Shown here piece by piece: positions 14,846-23,928 of a DNA stretch of 64,000 nt. The position numbers and the translations under genes were made by a program. The notes under the pieces are model-generated. The model saw only the letters and a program-made list of their open reading frames with translations. It did no database searches and was not told the DNA's origin. The DNA lies in NCBI RefSeq assembly GCF_008011855.1, contig NZ_VOUX01000008.1:1-64000 (forward strand), written 5' to 3'. The DNA comes from Serratia bockelmannii (GTDB lineage: Bacteria > Pseudomonadota > Gammaproteobacteria > Enterobacterales > Enterobacteriaceae). The stretch's first letter is position 1, and each line of letters opens with the position of its first letter.

Positions 14846-14860
14846 GGTTTTTTCCAAAGC

Positions 14861-14883
14861 AAAAGCCGCCCAATGGGCGGCTT
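14861..14883 (-). terminator. Hairpin between tatC and tatD
   Basis: GCCGCCC (14865-14871) and GGGCGGC (14875-14881) form a perfect 7-bp stem with a 3-base loop. On the minus strand it is followed by TTTTGCTTT. The interrupted T-run suggests partial termination or attenuation before tatD. Confidence 0.65.
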
Positions 14884-14898
14884 CGCAATCAAGATGGA

Positions 14899-15669
14899 TC
14901 AGGGGGCTGGGGGTTCGTCACCCTCGTCTTCTTCTTCCGCCTGTGGACGACGTTTTCCAGTATAGAAGCGAGCGAAGAACACCCCCACTTCAAACAGCAG
15001 ATACATCGGTATCGCCAACAGGGTTTGCGAGAACACGTCCGGTGGCGTGAGCAGCATGCCGACCACAAACGCGCCGACCAACACATACGGCCGTTTCTTC
15101 TTCAGATCTTCCGGCGAGGTGACGCCACTCCAGCACAGCAGAATGATGGCGACCGGCACTTCGAAGGCGACGCCAAACGCCATAAACAGCGCCATGACGA
15201 AATCGAGGTAGTTTTTAATGTCGGTCGCAATGGTCACCCCCATCGGCGCGGTCTTGGCAAAGAAGCCGAAGGCCAGCGGGAACACGATGAAGTAGGCGAA
15301 AGCCATGCCGAGGTAGAACAGCAGGCTGCTGGACACCAGCAGCGGCATCATCAGGCGGCGTTCATGCTTATACAGCGCCGGCGCGATGAATGCCCACACC
15401 TGATACAGAATCATCGGCGCGGAGACGAACACCGAGACGATCATGGTCAGCTTGATCGGCGTAAAGAACGGTGACGCCACGTCGGTGGCGATCATGCTCG
15501 CCCCGGCCGGCAGCTGCTTGAGCAGCGGCGCAGAGACCAGCTGGTAGATGTCGTTGGCGAAAAACACCAGCACCACGAACACCGCCAGCACGCAAATAAT
15601 CGAGTTCAACAGCCGCTTGCGCAGCTCTATCAGGTGACTGATAAGGGGTTGGGTATCTTCAACAGCCAT
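14899..15669 (-). CDS. tatC: Sec-independent protein translocase subunit TatC
   Basis: TatC is the polytopic inner-membrane core of the twin-arginine translocase and binds the signal peptide of folded substrates with TatB. The 256-residue protein has six predicted membrane spans. The N-terminal signature [21 protein letters not shown] contains the conserved glutamate that contacts the twin arginines, and the conserved FxxFGxxFE-like segment appears as [12 protein letters not shown]. The C-terminal tail is long, acidic and proline-rich. It starts 3 bp after tatB and is the last gene of tatABC before a hairpin. Confidence 0.97.
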   Translation of the reverse strand: MAVEDTQPLISHLIELRKRLLNSIICVLAVFVVLVFFANDIYQLVSAPLLKQLPAGASMIATDVASPFFTPIKLTMIVSVFVSAPMILYQVWAFIAPALYKHERRLMMPLLVSSSLLFYLGMAFAYFIVFPLAFGFFAKTAPMGVTIATDIKNYLDFVMALFMAFGVAFEVPVAIILLCWSGVTSPEDLKKKRPYVLVGAFVVGMLLTPPDVFSQTLLAIPMYLLFEVGVFFARFYTGKRRPQAEEEDEGDEPPAP

Positions 15670-15672
15670 GTA

Positions 15673-16218
15673 TTAACGATCGCCACTAGGTTGGTGAGAC
15701 GCTGGGGTTTTATCCGCAACAGGTTCGACAGGAGCAGGCGCGGTTTCCACCGGCGCTTTAGCCGGTTGCGCCGCCACGACGGCTTCAGGTTCCACTGCCG
15801 GTTTTGGCACCGCGGCGGGCGCGCTGGCACTGGTTGCCGCTTCCGCCGGCGTCACGCCGTCGTGCAAGGCTTCCGGATCGATGGCCTGCGGGTTATGAAT
15901 GGTGTTCGCCAGCTCTTCTTTCTCGCCCCGGTAGGTGCGTTTCAATGATTCCGCCGCGTCTTTCAGCTCATCCATCGACGCCTTCAGCTCCGGCGTCAGG
16001 TTCTGCAGGCCGGCCTGTTCCGCTTTTTTCAAGCTGTCCTGCAGCTCCTGCAGCTTCAGTTCCTGAGACAGTTCGTGCTGCACCGAGGCCGCCAGCGAGC
16101 GCAGCGCGCGGATCCAGCCCGACACCGTTCTGACCGCGACCGGCAAGCGTTCCGGCCCCAGGACAACCAGGCCGATCACCAGCACCAGCAGCAGCTCACT
16201 AAACCCAATGTCAAACAC
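15673..16218 (-). CDS. tatB: Sec-independent protein translocase subunit TatB
   Basis: TatB forms the receptor complex of the Tat pathway with TatC. The 181-residue product has one N-terminal membrane helix ([22 protein letters not shown]), the family glutamate in the helix and the [11 protein letters not shown] hinge, then an amphipathic helix. A long alanine-, proline- and valine-rich tail from about residue 110 is of low complexity and variable in the family. It is 3 bp from both tatA and tatC, which implies a single transcript. Confidence 0.95.
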   Translation of the reverse strand: MFDIGFSELLLVLVIGLVVLGPERLPVAVRTVSGWIRALRSLAASVQHELSQELKLQELQDSLKKAEQAGLQNLTPELKASMDELKDAAESLKRTYRGEKEELANTIHNPQAIDPEALHDGVTPAEAATSASAPAAVPKPAVEPEAVVAAQPAKAPVETAPAPVEPVADKTPASHQPSGDR

Positions 16219-16221
16219 GGT

Positions 16222-16485
16222 TTATACCTGCTCTTTGTTCTTCGACTCTTCCGGTTTCACTTCCGGCTGCTTATCGGTAATAGGCTTGGCCGAGAAGTCA
16301 GCGTCATCCAGGCTGCTTTTCTCAGCCGTGTTGGGGGTCGACGGCGTGTCGTCGCCGATCGCCTTCTTGAAGCCCTTGATCGAGGCACCGAGATCGGAGC
16401 CCAGCGTGCGCAGTTTTTTGGTACCGAACAGCAGCACCACGATCACTGCGATGATCAACAATTGCGTAATACTAATACCGCCCAT
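16222..16485 (-). CDS. tatA: Sec-independent protein translocase subunit TatA
   Basis: TatA oligomerises to form the Tat translocation element. The 87-residue protein begins [20 protein letters not shown], a single membrane helix, followed by the [20 protein letters not shown] amphipathic helix containing the invariant FG hinge, and ends in a charged soluble tail. It is the first gene of tatABC, 80 bp after the ubiB stop. The tat promoter is probably in that gap. Confidence 0.96.
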   Translation of the reverse strand: MGGISITQLLIIAVIVVLLFGTKKLRTLGSDLGASIKGFKKAIGDDTPSTPNTAEKSSLDDADFSAKPITDKQPEVKPEESKNKEQV

Positions 16486-16565
16486 TTTAATTACCTCTAA
16501 TTTTAAAGGGTCTTTTAAAGCCAGCCCGCATTATAGAGCCGACTTTACCAGAGTAACGAATTAAA

Positions 16566-18197
16566 TCAGGTGGTTCGCTTCCAGCCAATCACCCAGCATA
16601 CGATGCCGGCGGCCATCATCCAGGCGGGAAACACCTCGATTTGCCCCAGCAGCAACAGCGTGCCGCTTACCAACAGTGTAGCGCCAACGCCGAACAAATA
16701 ACGTGACTGTCCCTGACGAACCCGCTGAGCCTGCATCTGGTTGGTCAGCTTATCAACGCTTTGTTGCAACAGTTTATGCTGCTGCAGGCTATCGTAAAAC
16801 AGCTCGGGCAGTTCGGGCAGTTTCTCCGCCCAGAACGGCGCTTTCTCTTTCAACGCACGCACCACGGCGGGAATGCCGACCTGATCGCGCAGCCAGCTCT
16901 CGAGGAACGGCTTGGCGGTGGTCCACAGATCCAGCTGCGGGTAGAGCTGACGCCCCAGCCCTTCAACATACAGCAAGGTCTTCTGCAATAACACCAGCTG
17001 TGGCTGCACTTCCATATTGAAGCGGCGCGCGGTGTTGAACAGGTTCAGCAGCACGTTGCCGAAGGAAATCTCCGCCAGCGGCTTCTCGAAAATCGGTTCG
17101 CACACGGTGCGGATAGCAAATTCGAAATCTTCCACGTTGGTGTCACGCGGCACCCAACCGGAGTCGACGTGCAGTTCCGCCACCTTGCGGTAATCGCGGT
17201 TGAAGAAGGCGATGAAGTTTTCCGCCAGATAGCGTTTGTCATCCTTGTTCAACGAACCCACGATGCCGCAGTCGATGCCGATGTAGCAGGGATCTTCCGG
17301 ATGTTCGTAGCTGACGAAAATATTACCGGGATGCATGTCCGCATGGAAGAAGCTGTCGCGGAAGACCTGGGTAAAGAACACCTGAACGCCACGTTCCGCC
17401 AACAGTTTCATGTTGGTGCCCTGCTGCTCCAGCGTGGCGATGTCCGAGACCGGAATGCCGTAGATACGCTCCATCACCAACACGCTTTCGCGGCAGTAGT
17501 CGGAGTAGACTTCAGGCACGTACAGCATCGGGCTGCCGTCGAAATTGCGACGCAGCTGAATGGCGTTGGCCGCTTCACGCAGCAGATTCAATTCGTCCAG
17601 CAGGGTTTTCTCGTACTCGCGTACCACTTCGCGCGGACGCAGGCGGCGGCCGTCCGGCAACAGCTTCGGCACCCAACCGGCCAGCCGGTACATCAAGCGC
17701 ACATCGGCTTTGATAATCGGCCCGATATCCGGTCGGATCACCTTCAGCACCACTTCCTGGCCGGTGGTTTTCAACCGCGCGGTATGCACCTGCGCGATCG
17801 AGGCAGAGGCCAGCGGTTGCTGATCGAAGTCGTCGAACCAGGCTTCCAGCGGGCCGCCCATCGCCAGCTCGATATGCTTGCGCGCCAGCGCACCGTCGAA
17901 AGGCGCCACCCGATCCTGCAGCAGCGTCAGCTGATCGGCAATGTGCGGCGGGAACAGATCGCGGCGGGTCGACATCATCTGGCCGAATTTGATCCAGACC
18001 GGCCCCAATTCCTGCAGCGCCAGCCGCAGACGTTCGCCCAGCGGTTTGTCCTTGTGCCGATTAGGCATCCAGAACAGCAGCCGGCGGCCGAAGCGCAGCG
18101 GCAGCGTCAAACGCATTGTCGGGATCAGCTCGTCCAGCCCATAGCTGAGAAAAACGCGGACGATAAAATACAAACGACGCAGTTCGCCTGGGGTCAT
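16566..18197 (-). CDS. ubiB: Ubiquinone biosynthesis regulatory protein kinase-like UbiB
   Basis: UbiB is an atypical kinase/ATPase of the ABC1/ADCK family needed for ubiquinone synthesis and possibly for delivery of lipid intermediates. The 543-residue product has the KxGQ signature ([17 protein letters not shown], about residues 90-106), the alanine-rich nucleotide loop ([13 protein letters not shown]), the catalytic [11 protein letters not shown] and the metal-binding [10 protein letters not shown]. Two membrane helices close the C-terminus. Its ATG overlaps the ubiJ stop by ATGA. ubiE-ubiJ-ubiB is the standard order. Confidence 0.97.
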   Translation of the reverse strand: MTPGELRRLYFIVRVFLSYGLDELIPTMRLTLPLRFGRRLLFWMPNRHKDKPLGERLRLALQELGPVWIKFGQMMSTRRDLFPPHIADQLTLLQDRVAPFDGALARKHIELAMGGPLEAWFDDFDQQPLASASIAQVHTARLKTTGQEVVLKVIRPDIGPIIKADVRLMYRLAGWVPKLLPDGRRLRPREVVREYEKTLLDELNLLREAANAIQLRRNFDGSPMLYVPEVYSDYCRESVLVMERIYGIPVSDIATLEQQGTNMKLLAERGVQVFFTQVFRDSFFHADMHPGNIFVSYEHPEDPCYIGIDCGIVGSLNKDDKRYLAENFIAFFNRDYRKVAELHVDSGWVPRDTNVEDFEFAIRTVCEPIFEKPLAEISFGNVLLNLFNTARRFNMEVQPQLVLLQKTLLYVEGLGRQLYPQLDLWTTAKPFLESWLRDQVGIPAVVRALKEKAPFWAEKLPELPELFYDSLQQHKLLQQSVDKLTNQMQAQRVRQGQSRYLFGVGATLLVSGTLLLLGQIEVFPAWMMAAGIVCWVIGWKRTT

Positions 18198-18802
18198 CGC
18201 TTGCCCTCCAACTTATCCATGCGGGCAATCAGCGCTTCCGCGCCGCGGGCGAGCGCATCCACTTCTTCATTGAACCACACCACTTCCAGCGGCCCCGGCG
18301 CCAGACGCCACTCTTCAGTCAGCGCCTCAGCCATGTCTTGCTGCCGACGCATCAATCCGGCCTTGAGTAACGAAGCGCCTTTGCCCAGCGCCTGCGTAAT
18401 GCCCTGAGCGGCGATATCGCCGATATAAGGTGCCAGCCATTCCGCCGGATCCCACTCCGCCAGATCGAGCAGGCCAACCAGCTGTTGCACCACCTGAATA
18501 TCGCCTTCCACCGTCAATTCGCCGCTGCGCATCAGCACTGGCAACTGCTGGCGATCGCGCAGCTTCAGTAAGGCGGGAATGCGGCTGCGCACGGTGCAAT
18601 CGGCACTGTCTTCAGACTGCCCCAGCACGTCCACACGCAGTTCGCTGAACACCAGCACCAGCGGTGAAGCCAACTCTTCCAGTTCGATGCGCAGCACCTT
18701 GCCCGCCAGGCGTTGGCGAGCGGCTTTCATGCTGCGATCGCGAAACAGCAGGTTATTCAGCGAGGTTTCCAGCGCACCGGTCAGCAGAGGGGTAAACAGC
18801 AT
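18194..18802 (-). CDS. ubiJ: Ubiquinone biosynthesis accessory factor UbiJ
   Basis: UbiJ carries an N-terminal SCP2 lipid-binding domain and a C-terminal coiled coil. It joins the cytoplasmic Ubi complex with UbiK and binds the ubiquinone intermediates. The product here is 202 residues, as in E. coli (201). The conserved core [20 protein letters not shown] is easy to see. I placed the start at 18802, because GGGAG lies six bases upstream; the alternative ATG at 18808 sits directly on that site. It begins 13 bp after ubiE and overlaps ubiB. Confidence 0.92.
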   Translation of the reverse strand: MLFTPLLTGALETSLNNLLFRDRSMKAARQRLAGKVLRIELEELASPLVLVFSELRVDVLGQSEDSADCTVRSRIPALLKLRDRQQLPVLMRSGELTVEGDIQVVQQLVGLLDLAEWDPAEWLAPYIGDIAAQGITQALGKGASLLKAGLMRRQQDMAEALTEEWRLAPGPLEVVWFNEEVDALARGAEALIARMDKLEGKR

Positions 18803-18815
18803 CGGCATCTCCCTC

Positions 18816-19571
18816 TCAGAACTTGAAGCCGCGATGCAGGGCGACAATCCCACCGGTCAGGTTGAAATAGGTGACGTTTTCAAAACCGGCGTTGCCCATC
18901 ATGCCTTTCAGGGTTTCCTGATCGGGGTGCATACGGATCGATTCCGCCAGGTAACGGTAACTGTCCGGATCTTTCACCACCAGCTCGCCGATCTTCGGCA
19001 ACACATGGAAGGAGTAGGCATCATAAGCCTTGCTCAGCGGAGCCAGCAGCGGCTTGGAGAATTCCAGCACCAACAGGCGCCCGCCCGGCTTCAGCACGCG
19101 GAACATCGAGCGCAGCGCTTTGTCTTTGTCGGTGACGTTGCGCAGGCCAAAGGAGATGGTGATGCAATCGAAGTAGTTATCCGGGAACGGCAGCGCTTCA
19201 GCGTTGGCCTGCACGTAATTGATGTTGCCGACGATGCCGCGATCGCGCAGCTTCTCGCGCCCCATCTTCAGCATCGAATCGTTGATGTCCGCCAGCACCA
19301 CCTGCCCCTGCTCGCCAACCATGCGGGAGAACTTGGCCGCCAGGTCGCCGGTGCCGCCGGCCAGATCCAGCACGCGCTGCCCACGGCGCACGCCGCTGCA
19401 GTCAATGGTGAAACGCTTCCAGATACGGTGGATGCCGAACGACATCAGGTCGTTCATCACGTCATACTTTGCCGCTACCGAATGAAAAACGTCCGCCACC
19501 ATGGCCTGTTTTTCGTCTCTAGCGACGGTGCGAAAACCGAAATCGGTGGTTTCCTGCGGTTGATCTGCCAT
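18816..19571 (-). CDS. ubiE: Ubiquinone/menaquinone C-methyltransferase UbiE
   Basis: UbiE methylates the ring carbon of demethylmenaquinol and of the ubiquinone precursor DDMQH2 using S-adenosylmethionine. The 251-residue protein has SAM motif I at [15 protein letters not shown] (about 66-80), the family signatures [18 protein letters not shown] and the [15 protein letters not shown] post-I region. Length equals E. coli UbiE. It starts the ubiEJB cluster, 78 bp after rmuC on the same strand. Confidence 0.97.
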   Translation of the reverse strand: MADQPQETTDFGFRTVARDEKQAMVADVFHSVAAKYDVMNDLMSFGIHRIWKRFTIDCSGVRRGQRVLDLAGGTGDLAAKFSRMVGEQGQVVLADINDSMLKMGREKLRDRGIVGNINYVQANAEALPFPDNYFDCITISFGLRNVTDKDKALRSMFRVLKPGGRLLVLEFSKPLLAPLSKAYDAYSFHVLPKIGELVVKDPDSYRYLAESIRMHPDQETLKGMMGNAGFENVTYFNLTGGIVALHRGFKF

Positions 19572-19649
19572 TGTCCTGCCTGCTATTCAGTCAATTTTGT
19601 GTGGATGAGTGTACCAGAAGCCTGGGGAATACCCCACCTCGCCACGGCC

Positions 19650-21197
19650 TCAGCCGTGCGAAACGAAGCCCGGTTCCCCGGCGGTATCGTCATCGTCTTT
19701 CGTCTGCGGCAGCGCGGCGACATCATCGTCGTTCGCCTCTTCCGCGTCATCGTGTTGCGCGCCGGCTTGCTGCGCCAGCAGCGGGTTGATCGGCCGTTTG
19801 ACCTCAACCCCCAGCGCGCGGAAACCTTCAATTTGGCCGATAAGATTACCACGGCCTTCGCTCAGTTTGTTCATCGCCTGACGATAACTGCCCTGCGCCT
19901 TGTCCAGGCTCTGCCCCAGCGCGGACATATCGTCCACGAACAGCCGCATCTTGTCATACAGTTTCGCCGCGCGATCGGCGATGCGCTGGGCATTTTGGCT
20001 CTGATGCTCATAGCGCCACAGGTTGGTGATGGTACGCAGTGCCACCAGCAACGTGGTCGGGCTGACCAGCATGATGTTGTGCTTAAGCGCTTCGCTGATC
20101 AGCTCCGGCTCGCGATCGATAGCCAGCAGGAAGGCAGGCTCGACCGGAATGAACATCAGCACATAGTCCAGCGAGCGCAGCCCCGGCAGCTGCTGGTAGT
20201 CCTTACGGCCCAGCATGCGAATGTGGCCACGCAGCGAAGCGATATGTTCGCTCAGCGCCGCTTCGCGCTCCGCCTCGTCTTCACCGTTGAAATAGCGCTC
20301 GTAGGCGATCAGCGACATCTTGGCGTCGATCACGACATCCTTGCCCTGCGGCAGGCGCACGATCACATCGGGCTGCATGCGACTCTGATGATCTACCCGC
20401 ACGTTGACCTGCGTTTCATACTCGTGCCCTTCGCGCAGGCCGGAGGCCTCCAGCACCCGGCTCAGCACCACTTCACCCCAGTTGCCCTGGGTCTTGTTGT
20501 CGCCTTTCAGCGCCTTGGTGAGGTTGATGGCCTCGCGCGCCATTTGCGCATTCAACTGCTGCAGATTGCGTATCTCGTGCGTCAGCGTGTGGCGCTCACG
20601 CGCCTCCTGGCCAAAGCTGTCCTGCACCTGCCGGCGGAAACCGTCCAGCTGTTCGCGCAGCGGCAGCAGTAACCGATCCAAACTTTGCTTATTTTGCTCG
20701 TCCACCTTGCGGCCGCTGTGTTCAAAAATGCGGTTGGCGAGGTTTTCAAACTGGGTGGTGAGGCGCTGTTCGCTGTTGATCAGCAGACGCTGCTTCTCCT
20801 CCGCCGCCATGCGCGTCTCTTCCAGACGGATGGTGACTTCGCGCAGCTCGGCCTCCTGCGCGCTGTTAACCTCGCGCTGGGCGCGCAGCTCCTGATTGAG
20901 CAGTTCGCATTCGTTGCGCCAATGATTGAGCTGTTGCAGCTTTTCATGCCCGGCCGCCAGCTGGCTGTGCAGGTTGCGCAGCTCCAGCTCGCTCTGGCGC
21001 AACTGCTGCTCGTGACGCTGCAGGGTATCCTGCCGCACGGCCGTTTCCTGCTGCGCCTGCTGCAATGCTTGCTCCAGCAACCGCAGTTCGGTTTCATGTT
21101 GCGCATTCGTCTGCTGCACCCGCAGACTGGCGATCAGCCACCCCAACAGCATGCCGATCGCGACGCCGCCAATCCCATAAATCAGACTGGTATCCAC
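19650..21197 (-). CDS. rmuC: DNA recombination protein RmuC
   Basis: RmuC limits inversions at short inverted repeats and has a predicted restriction-endonuclease-like fold. The 515-residue product starts with a membrane anchor (about 5-25), followed by a long glutamine- and glutamate-rich coiled coil (about 30-210), then the conserved nuclease-like domain (TQGNWGEVVLSRVLEASGL through KDVVIDAKMSLIAYERY). Length is close to E. coli RmuC (475); the extra residues are mainly in the low-complexity acidic C-terminus. Confidence 0.95.
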   Translation of the reverse strand: MDTSLIYGIGGVAIGMLLGWLIASLRVQQTNAQHETELRLLEQALQQAQQETAVRQDTLQRHEQQLRQSELELRNLHSQLAAGHEKLQQLNHWRNECELLNQELRAQREVNSAQEAELREVTIRLEETRMAAEEKQRLLINSEQRLTTQFENLANRIFEHSGRKVDEQNKQSLDRLLLPLREQLDGFRRQVQDSFGQEARERHTLTHEIRNLQQLNAQMAREAINLTKALKGDNKTQGNWGEVVLSRVLEASGLREGHEYETQVNVRVDHQSRMQPDVIVRLPQGKDVVIDAKMSLIAYERYFNGEDEAEREAALSEHIASLRGHIRMLGRKDYQQLPGLRSLDYVLMFIPVEPAFLLAIDREPELISEALKHNIMLVSPTTLLVALRTITNLWRYEHQSQNAQRIADRAAKLYDKMRLFVDDMSALGQSLDKAQGSYRQAMNKLSEGRGNLIGQIEGFRALGVEVKRPINPLLAQQAGAQHDDAEEANDDDVAALPQTKDDDDTAGEPGFVSHG

Positions 21198-21294
21198 CCT
21201 GCCTCCTGTTGCACCTTGCCGTTCCGGCGTTTCGCACGCCCATTGCCCGTCACGTTAAGGGGAGGCTGTATGGATGTCCAGCCTGATTTTGCCC

Positions 21295-21316
21295 GCCGCG
21301 CACAATATTGCGCGGC
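21295..21316 (-). terminator. GC hairpin after the DedA-family gene
   Basis: GCCGCGCA (21295-21302) pairs with TGCGCGGC (21309-21316) around CAATAT. It lies 22 bp after the DedA-family stop on the minus strand. There is no T-run, so it may stabilise or weakly terminate the transcript. Confidence 0.45.
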
Positions 21317-21337
21317 GCTACGCAATTTAGCGAGAAA

Positions 21338-21868
21338 TCAGCCCAGCCACTGGCTGAGCCACTTGATGCCGAACGCCCCCGGCGCCAGAATGCCGAACGC
21401 CCAGATCATCGCCGACGTGACGTTGGCCAGTTGGAAATAGCGCTGCGGCATGCCGCAAATGCCGCCCACCAGCGGCACCACGGCGCGCAGCGGGCCGAAA
21501 AAGCGGCCGATGAAAATGCCCAGCACGCCCCAGCGCTCAAAGAAGGCATGGCCGCGCGCCAGCAGCTGCGGATTGCGCGACAGCGGCCACATATGGGCCA
21601 CGCGATCCTGATAGTGATAGCCGATCCAGTAAGAGAGCCAGTCGCCGAAAAACGCCCCGGCGGCGGCGGCGGCCCAAATCGGCCAAAAGGCGATGCCGCT
21701 TTCGCCGATCAGCGCGCCCAGCGCCAGCAGGATCACCGTGGCCGGCAGCAGCAGCGACAAAAACGCCAGCGACTCACCGAACGCCAGGAAGAAGATGATG
21801 GGAATGGCCCAGCCTTCGTGCTGACGCACGACGTCGCTGACCCAGTTGATAACGTCATTGAGGCTCAA
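21338..21868 (-). CDS. DedA/SNARE-associated family inner-membrane protein
   Basis: This 176-residue hydrophobic protein belongs to the DedA (VTT/SNARE-associated) family, several of which act in membrane-lipid (undecaprenyl phosphate or phospholipid) flipping. The family motif appears as IFIGRFFGPLRAVVPLVGG (about 115-133), with the upstream FGESLAFLSLLLPATVILL reentrant region containing the conserved acidic residue. E. coli has no gene here; it lies between rmuC and a tyrosine-phosphatase-like gene 79 bp upstream on the same strand. Which DedA subgroup it belongs to cannot be decided from sequence alone. Confidence 0.85.
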   Translation of the reverse strand: MSLNDVINWVSDVVRQHEGWAIPIIFFLAFGESLAFLSLLLPATVILLALGALIGESGIAFWPIWAAAAAGAFFGDWLSYWIGYHYQDRVAHMWPLSRNPQLLARGHAFFERWGVLGIFIGRFFGPLRAVVPLVGGICGMPQRYFQLANVTSAMIWAFGILAPGAFGIKWLSQWLG

Positions 21869-21947
21869 TGCAGGGCTCCTGATACGCGATGATTCGCCGC
21901 CTAGGATAAGCCGGGGCGAGTTAAACCCCGGCTAAACACGCGGTAAT

Positions 21948-22730
21948 TTACTCGAGGTAAAACGCCTGCAGCGCTTCGCGCTGGGCCGCGCCCAGGCCGT
22001 ATTCCGCTTCCAGCCAGCGGTCAGTGGAGCCGTATTGCTGGCGGATGCAGCCCAGCGCCGTCATCAGGAACTCCTCGCGCGCGCTGAGCACGTAGGCGAA
22101 TTGCTCCAGCGCCGCCGCATTCAGCTTGATAGACAGCTGATCCAGCATCTGCTCGCGGAAAGTGGCCAGCGTGGTTTCAGTCAGCAGATAGTCTTCCAGC
22201 ACCGTCGCTTCGTCGGCGCCCAGCGCGAACAGCACCAGCGCCGAACCGACGCCAGTGCGATCCTTGCCGACCGCGCAGTGCTGCACGATCGCGCCGCCGC
22301 CAGGGTTGCTCAACAGCTGCGCCAGCCGCTGATAGGCCGCATTGCCGAACGGCAGGCGGCGATACAGCTCCAGCATGAACGCCCGGGCGTCGAAAGCGGC
22401 CAGCGTTTCGTTGGTGAGCTTTTCCAGGTTGGCGTTAACTTCGCTGCTCAGCGGGTTAGCCGGCACGTGGTGATAGTCGGCGCCATTCCACAGAATATCC
22501 GGTTTGGCCTGCACTTCGTCGGCATCGCGGTAGTCCAGCACGGAACGTACCGGCACTCCAGCGAGGAAAGTGCAGTCGCTTTCCGTCAGCCGTTCGAGAG
22601 AACCGGAGCGGAACAGCAGGCCGCGTTTGATGCGGCGCCCGTCGGCCACGCCGTTGCCACCGAAGTCGCGGAAATTGATGCCACCGTCGAGCGGCGCAAG
22701 CGAAGGATGAAGCAGGATCTGGGCGGTCAT
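21948..22730 (-). CDS. Tyrosine-protein-phosphatase-like protein (Y_phosphatase3 type)
   Basis: The 260-residue product has the phosphatase signature HCAVGKDRTG (nucleophile Cys at about 152) and the family's N-terminal motifs NFRDFGG (19-25) and LFRSGSL (39-45). This arrangement fits the PF13350 tyrosine/serine-phosphatase family, which includes Listeria LipA and mycobacterial PtpB, both acting on phosphoproteins and phosphoinositides. No signal peptide is evident, so it is probably cytoplasmic. It may share a transcript with the DedA-family gene downstream. The substrate is unknown. Confidence 0.83.
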   Translation of the reverse strand: MTAQILLHPSLAPLDGGINFRDFGGNGVADGRRIKRGLLFRSGSLERLTESDCTFLAGVPVRSVLDYRDADEVQAKPDILWNGADYHHVPANPLSSEVNANLEKLTNETLAAFDARAFMLELYRRLPFGNAAYQRLAQLLSNPGGGAIVQHCAVGKDRTGVGSALVLFALGADEATVLEDYLLTETTLATFREQMLDQLSIKLNAAALEQFAYVLSAREEFLMTALGCIRQQYGSTDRWLEAEYGLGAAQREALQAFYLE

Positions 22731-22823
22731 AAACGTCCTCGTTGTTTTTGTTATGACAACGCGCGGCAGCCATCGGCGCAGCGCTGAGGAGTATCACCGT
22801 AACAGATTCGCCGCGAATGGAAA

Positions 22824-22847
22824 AACGGGCCGCGTCAGCGGCCCGTT
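22824..22847 (-). terminator. Hairpin copy 1 with T-run (udp-side terminator)
   Basis: AACGGGCCG (22824-22832) pairs with CGGCCCGTT (22839-22847) around CGTCAG. Read on the minus strand it is followed by TTTTTCC, so it can end udp read-through upstream of the phosphatase gene. The same core occurs again at 22989-23012. Confidence 0.7.
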
Positions 22848-22858
22848 CAGTTCGTTGA

Positions 22859-22892
22859 CAAAGGAGGAAAAAACGCGGTTTTTCCTCCTTTG
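22859..22892. repeat. Perfect 14-bp inverted repeat
   Basis: CAAAGGAGGAAAAA (22859-22872) pairs perfectly with TTTTTCCTCCTTTG (22879-22892), leaving a 6-base loop ACGCGG. It lies between the two AACGGGCCG hairpins. Both orientations end in a T-rich arm, but no free T-run follows the stem, so its role is open. Confidence 0.75.
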
Positions 22893-22905
22893 TGGTCATC
22901 AGCCG

Positions 22906-22925
22906 AAAATCAATGAATTGATTTT
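22906..22925. repeat. AT-rich perfect inverted repeat
   Basis: AAAATCAAT (22906-22914) and ATTGATTTT (22917-22925) flank two bases. It could be an operator-like palindrome or a weak hairpin in the udp-phosphatase gap. Confidence 0.5.
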
Positions 22926-22983
22926 CCCTGTTTGTTATCCGCAGCTCTTTGCAAACCCGGCAATGGCATGAGGTTGATGACAA

Positions 22984-23017
22984 ACCTCAACGGGCCGCGT
23001 CAGCGGCCCGTTGAGGG
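22984..23017 (-). terminator. Hairpin copy 2, long stem, directly after udp
   Basis: On the plus strand CCTCAACGGGCCG pairs perfectly with CGGCCCGTTGAGG around CGTCAG, a 13-bp stem starting near 22985. Its inner 24 bases equal hairpin copy 1. Read on the minus strand it comes 8-10 bp after the udp stop and is followed by TTTGTC. It is the likely primary 3' end of udp. Confidence 0.7.
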
Positions 23018-23024
23018 AAGGTGA

Positions 23025-23786
23025 TTACAGCAGACGGCGGGCGGCATCCACCACGATCTGCACCGCTTTGCTTTCCGTGTTTTTCATGGTTTCGGCGTTC
23101 GGGATCTCTTGCTGGGTGCGGTTAACGATCACCCCAGCCACCATGCCGGCGCGCAGGCCCTGGCTGGCGCACATGGTCAGCAGCGTGGCGGATTCCATTT
23201 CATAGTTCATCACGCCCATCGCCTGCCACTCTTCCATCGAGCCTTTAAAACGGCTGACCACGCGGCCGGAGTAGGTGTCGTAACGTTCCTGGCCCGGGTA
23301 GAAAGTATCGGAAGAGGCGGTCACGCCAATGTGGGTGGTCGCGCCGCTGGCCTTGGCCGCTTCCACCAGCGCGGTGGTGCAGGCGAAGTCCGCGACCGCC
23401 GGAAACTCCATCGGCGCAAAGTGCAGGCTGGCACCGTCGAGGCGTACCGCCGCCGTAGTCACCAGCACGTCACCGACGTTGATATTGGCCTGAATGGCGC
23501 CGGTGGTGCCGATGCGCAGGAAGGTGCGAATGCCCAGCTGCGCCAGCTCTTCCACCGCGATAGAGGTAGACGGGCCGCCGATACCGGTGGAGCAGACGAT
23601 CACCGCCTTGCCGTCCAGCTCTGCGCGCCAGGTGGTGAATTCACGATGGGAGGCCAGATGCACCGGATTTTCCATCAGCTTGGCAATCTTCTCTACGCGC
23701 TGCGGATCGCCCGGCACGATGGCAAGCTGGGCCCCTTGTAAATCGTTCTTGGTGAGGCCGAGATGAAAAACATCAGACTGAGACAT
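23025..23786 (-). CDS. udp: Uridine phosphorylase Udp
   Basis: Udp reversibly phosphorolyses uridine (and deoxyuridine) to uracil and ribose-1-phosphate in pyrimidine salvage. The 253-residue product equals E. coli Udp in length and shows the family segments [13 protein letters not shown] (phosphate-site region), [16 protein letters not shown] and [21 protein letters not shown]. The start at 23786 ([15 protein letters not shown]) has GAGGAG nine bases upstream; an in-frame start at 23825 was not used. Two CRP-type sites 52 bp apart precede it, which points to CytR/CRP control as in E. coli. Confidence 0.97.
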   Translation of the reverse strand: MSQSDVFHLGLTKNDLQGAQLAIVPGDPQRVEKIAKLMENPVHLASHREFTTWRAELDGKAVIVCSTGIGGPSTSIAVEELAQLGIRTFLRIGTTGAIQANINVGDVLVTTAAVRLDGASLHFAPMEFPAVADFACTTALVEAAKASGATTHIGVTASSDTFYPGQERYDTYSGRVVSRFKGSMEEWQAMGVMNYEMESATLLTMCASQGLRAGMVAGVIVNRTQQEIPNAETMKNTESKAVQIVVDAARRLL

Positions 23787-23857
23787 ACGAGACTCCTCAT
23801 GGATCATGTTTATTGGGAGGAACAAAAAAGCACTCTACTGAAAATCGCCGCTTAATT

Positions 23858-23875
23858 TCGTGACGATAGTCACTA
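23858..23875 (-). promoter_or_regulatory. CRP-type site 1 upstream of udp
   Basis: TCGTGACGATAGTCACTA is a near-symmetric CRP-like sequence (half-sites CGTGA and TCACT, 6-base gap) 72 bp from the udp start. With site 2 centred 52 bp further upstream, the spacing resembles CytR-regulated promoters, where CRP sits near -41 and -93. Confidence 0.72.
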
Positions 23876-23908
23876 TGAAAAGAGAAACAAATCACATGCT
23901 ACATATTT

Positions 23909-23928
23909 TTTGTGATTTTTATCACGAA
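23909..23928 (-). promoter_or_regulatory. CRP-type site 2 upstream of udp
   Basis: TTTGTGATTTTTATCACGAA fits the CRP consensus (TGTGA-N6-TCACA) with one mismatch in the right half-site. Its centre is 52 bp from that of site 1. CytR would bind between them by analogy with E. coli udp and deo promoters. Confidence 0.8.

Noticed and set aside
17169-18407. A 412-residue plus-strand open frame over ubiB
   Set aside because: It lies fully antisense to ubiB and ubiJ, with amino-acid composition typical of such shadow frames.
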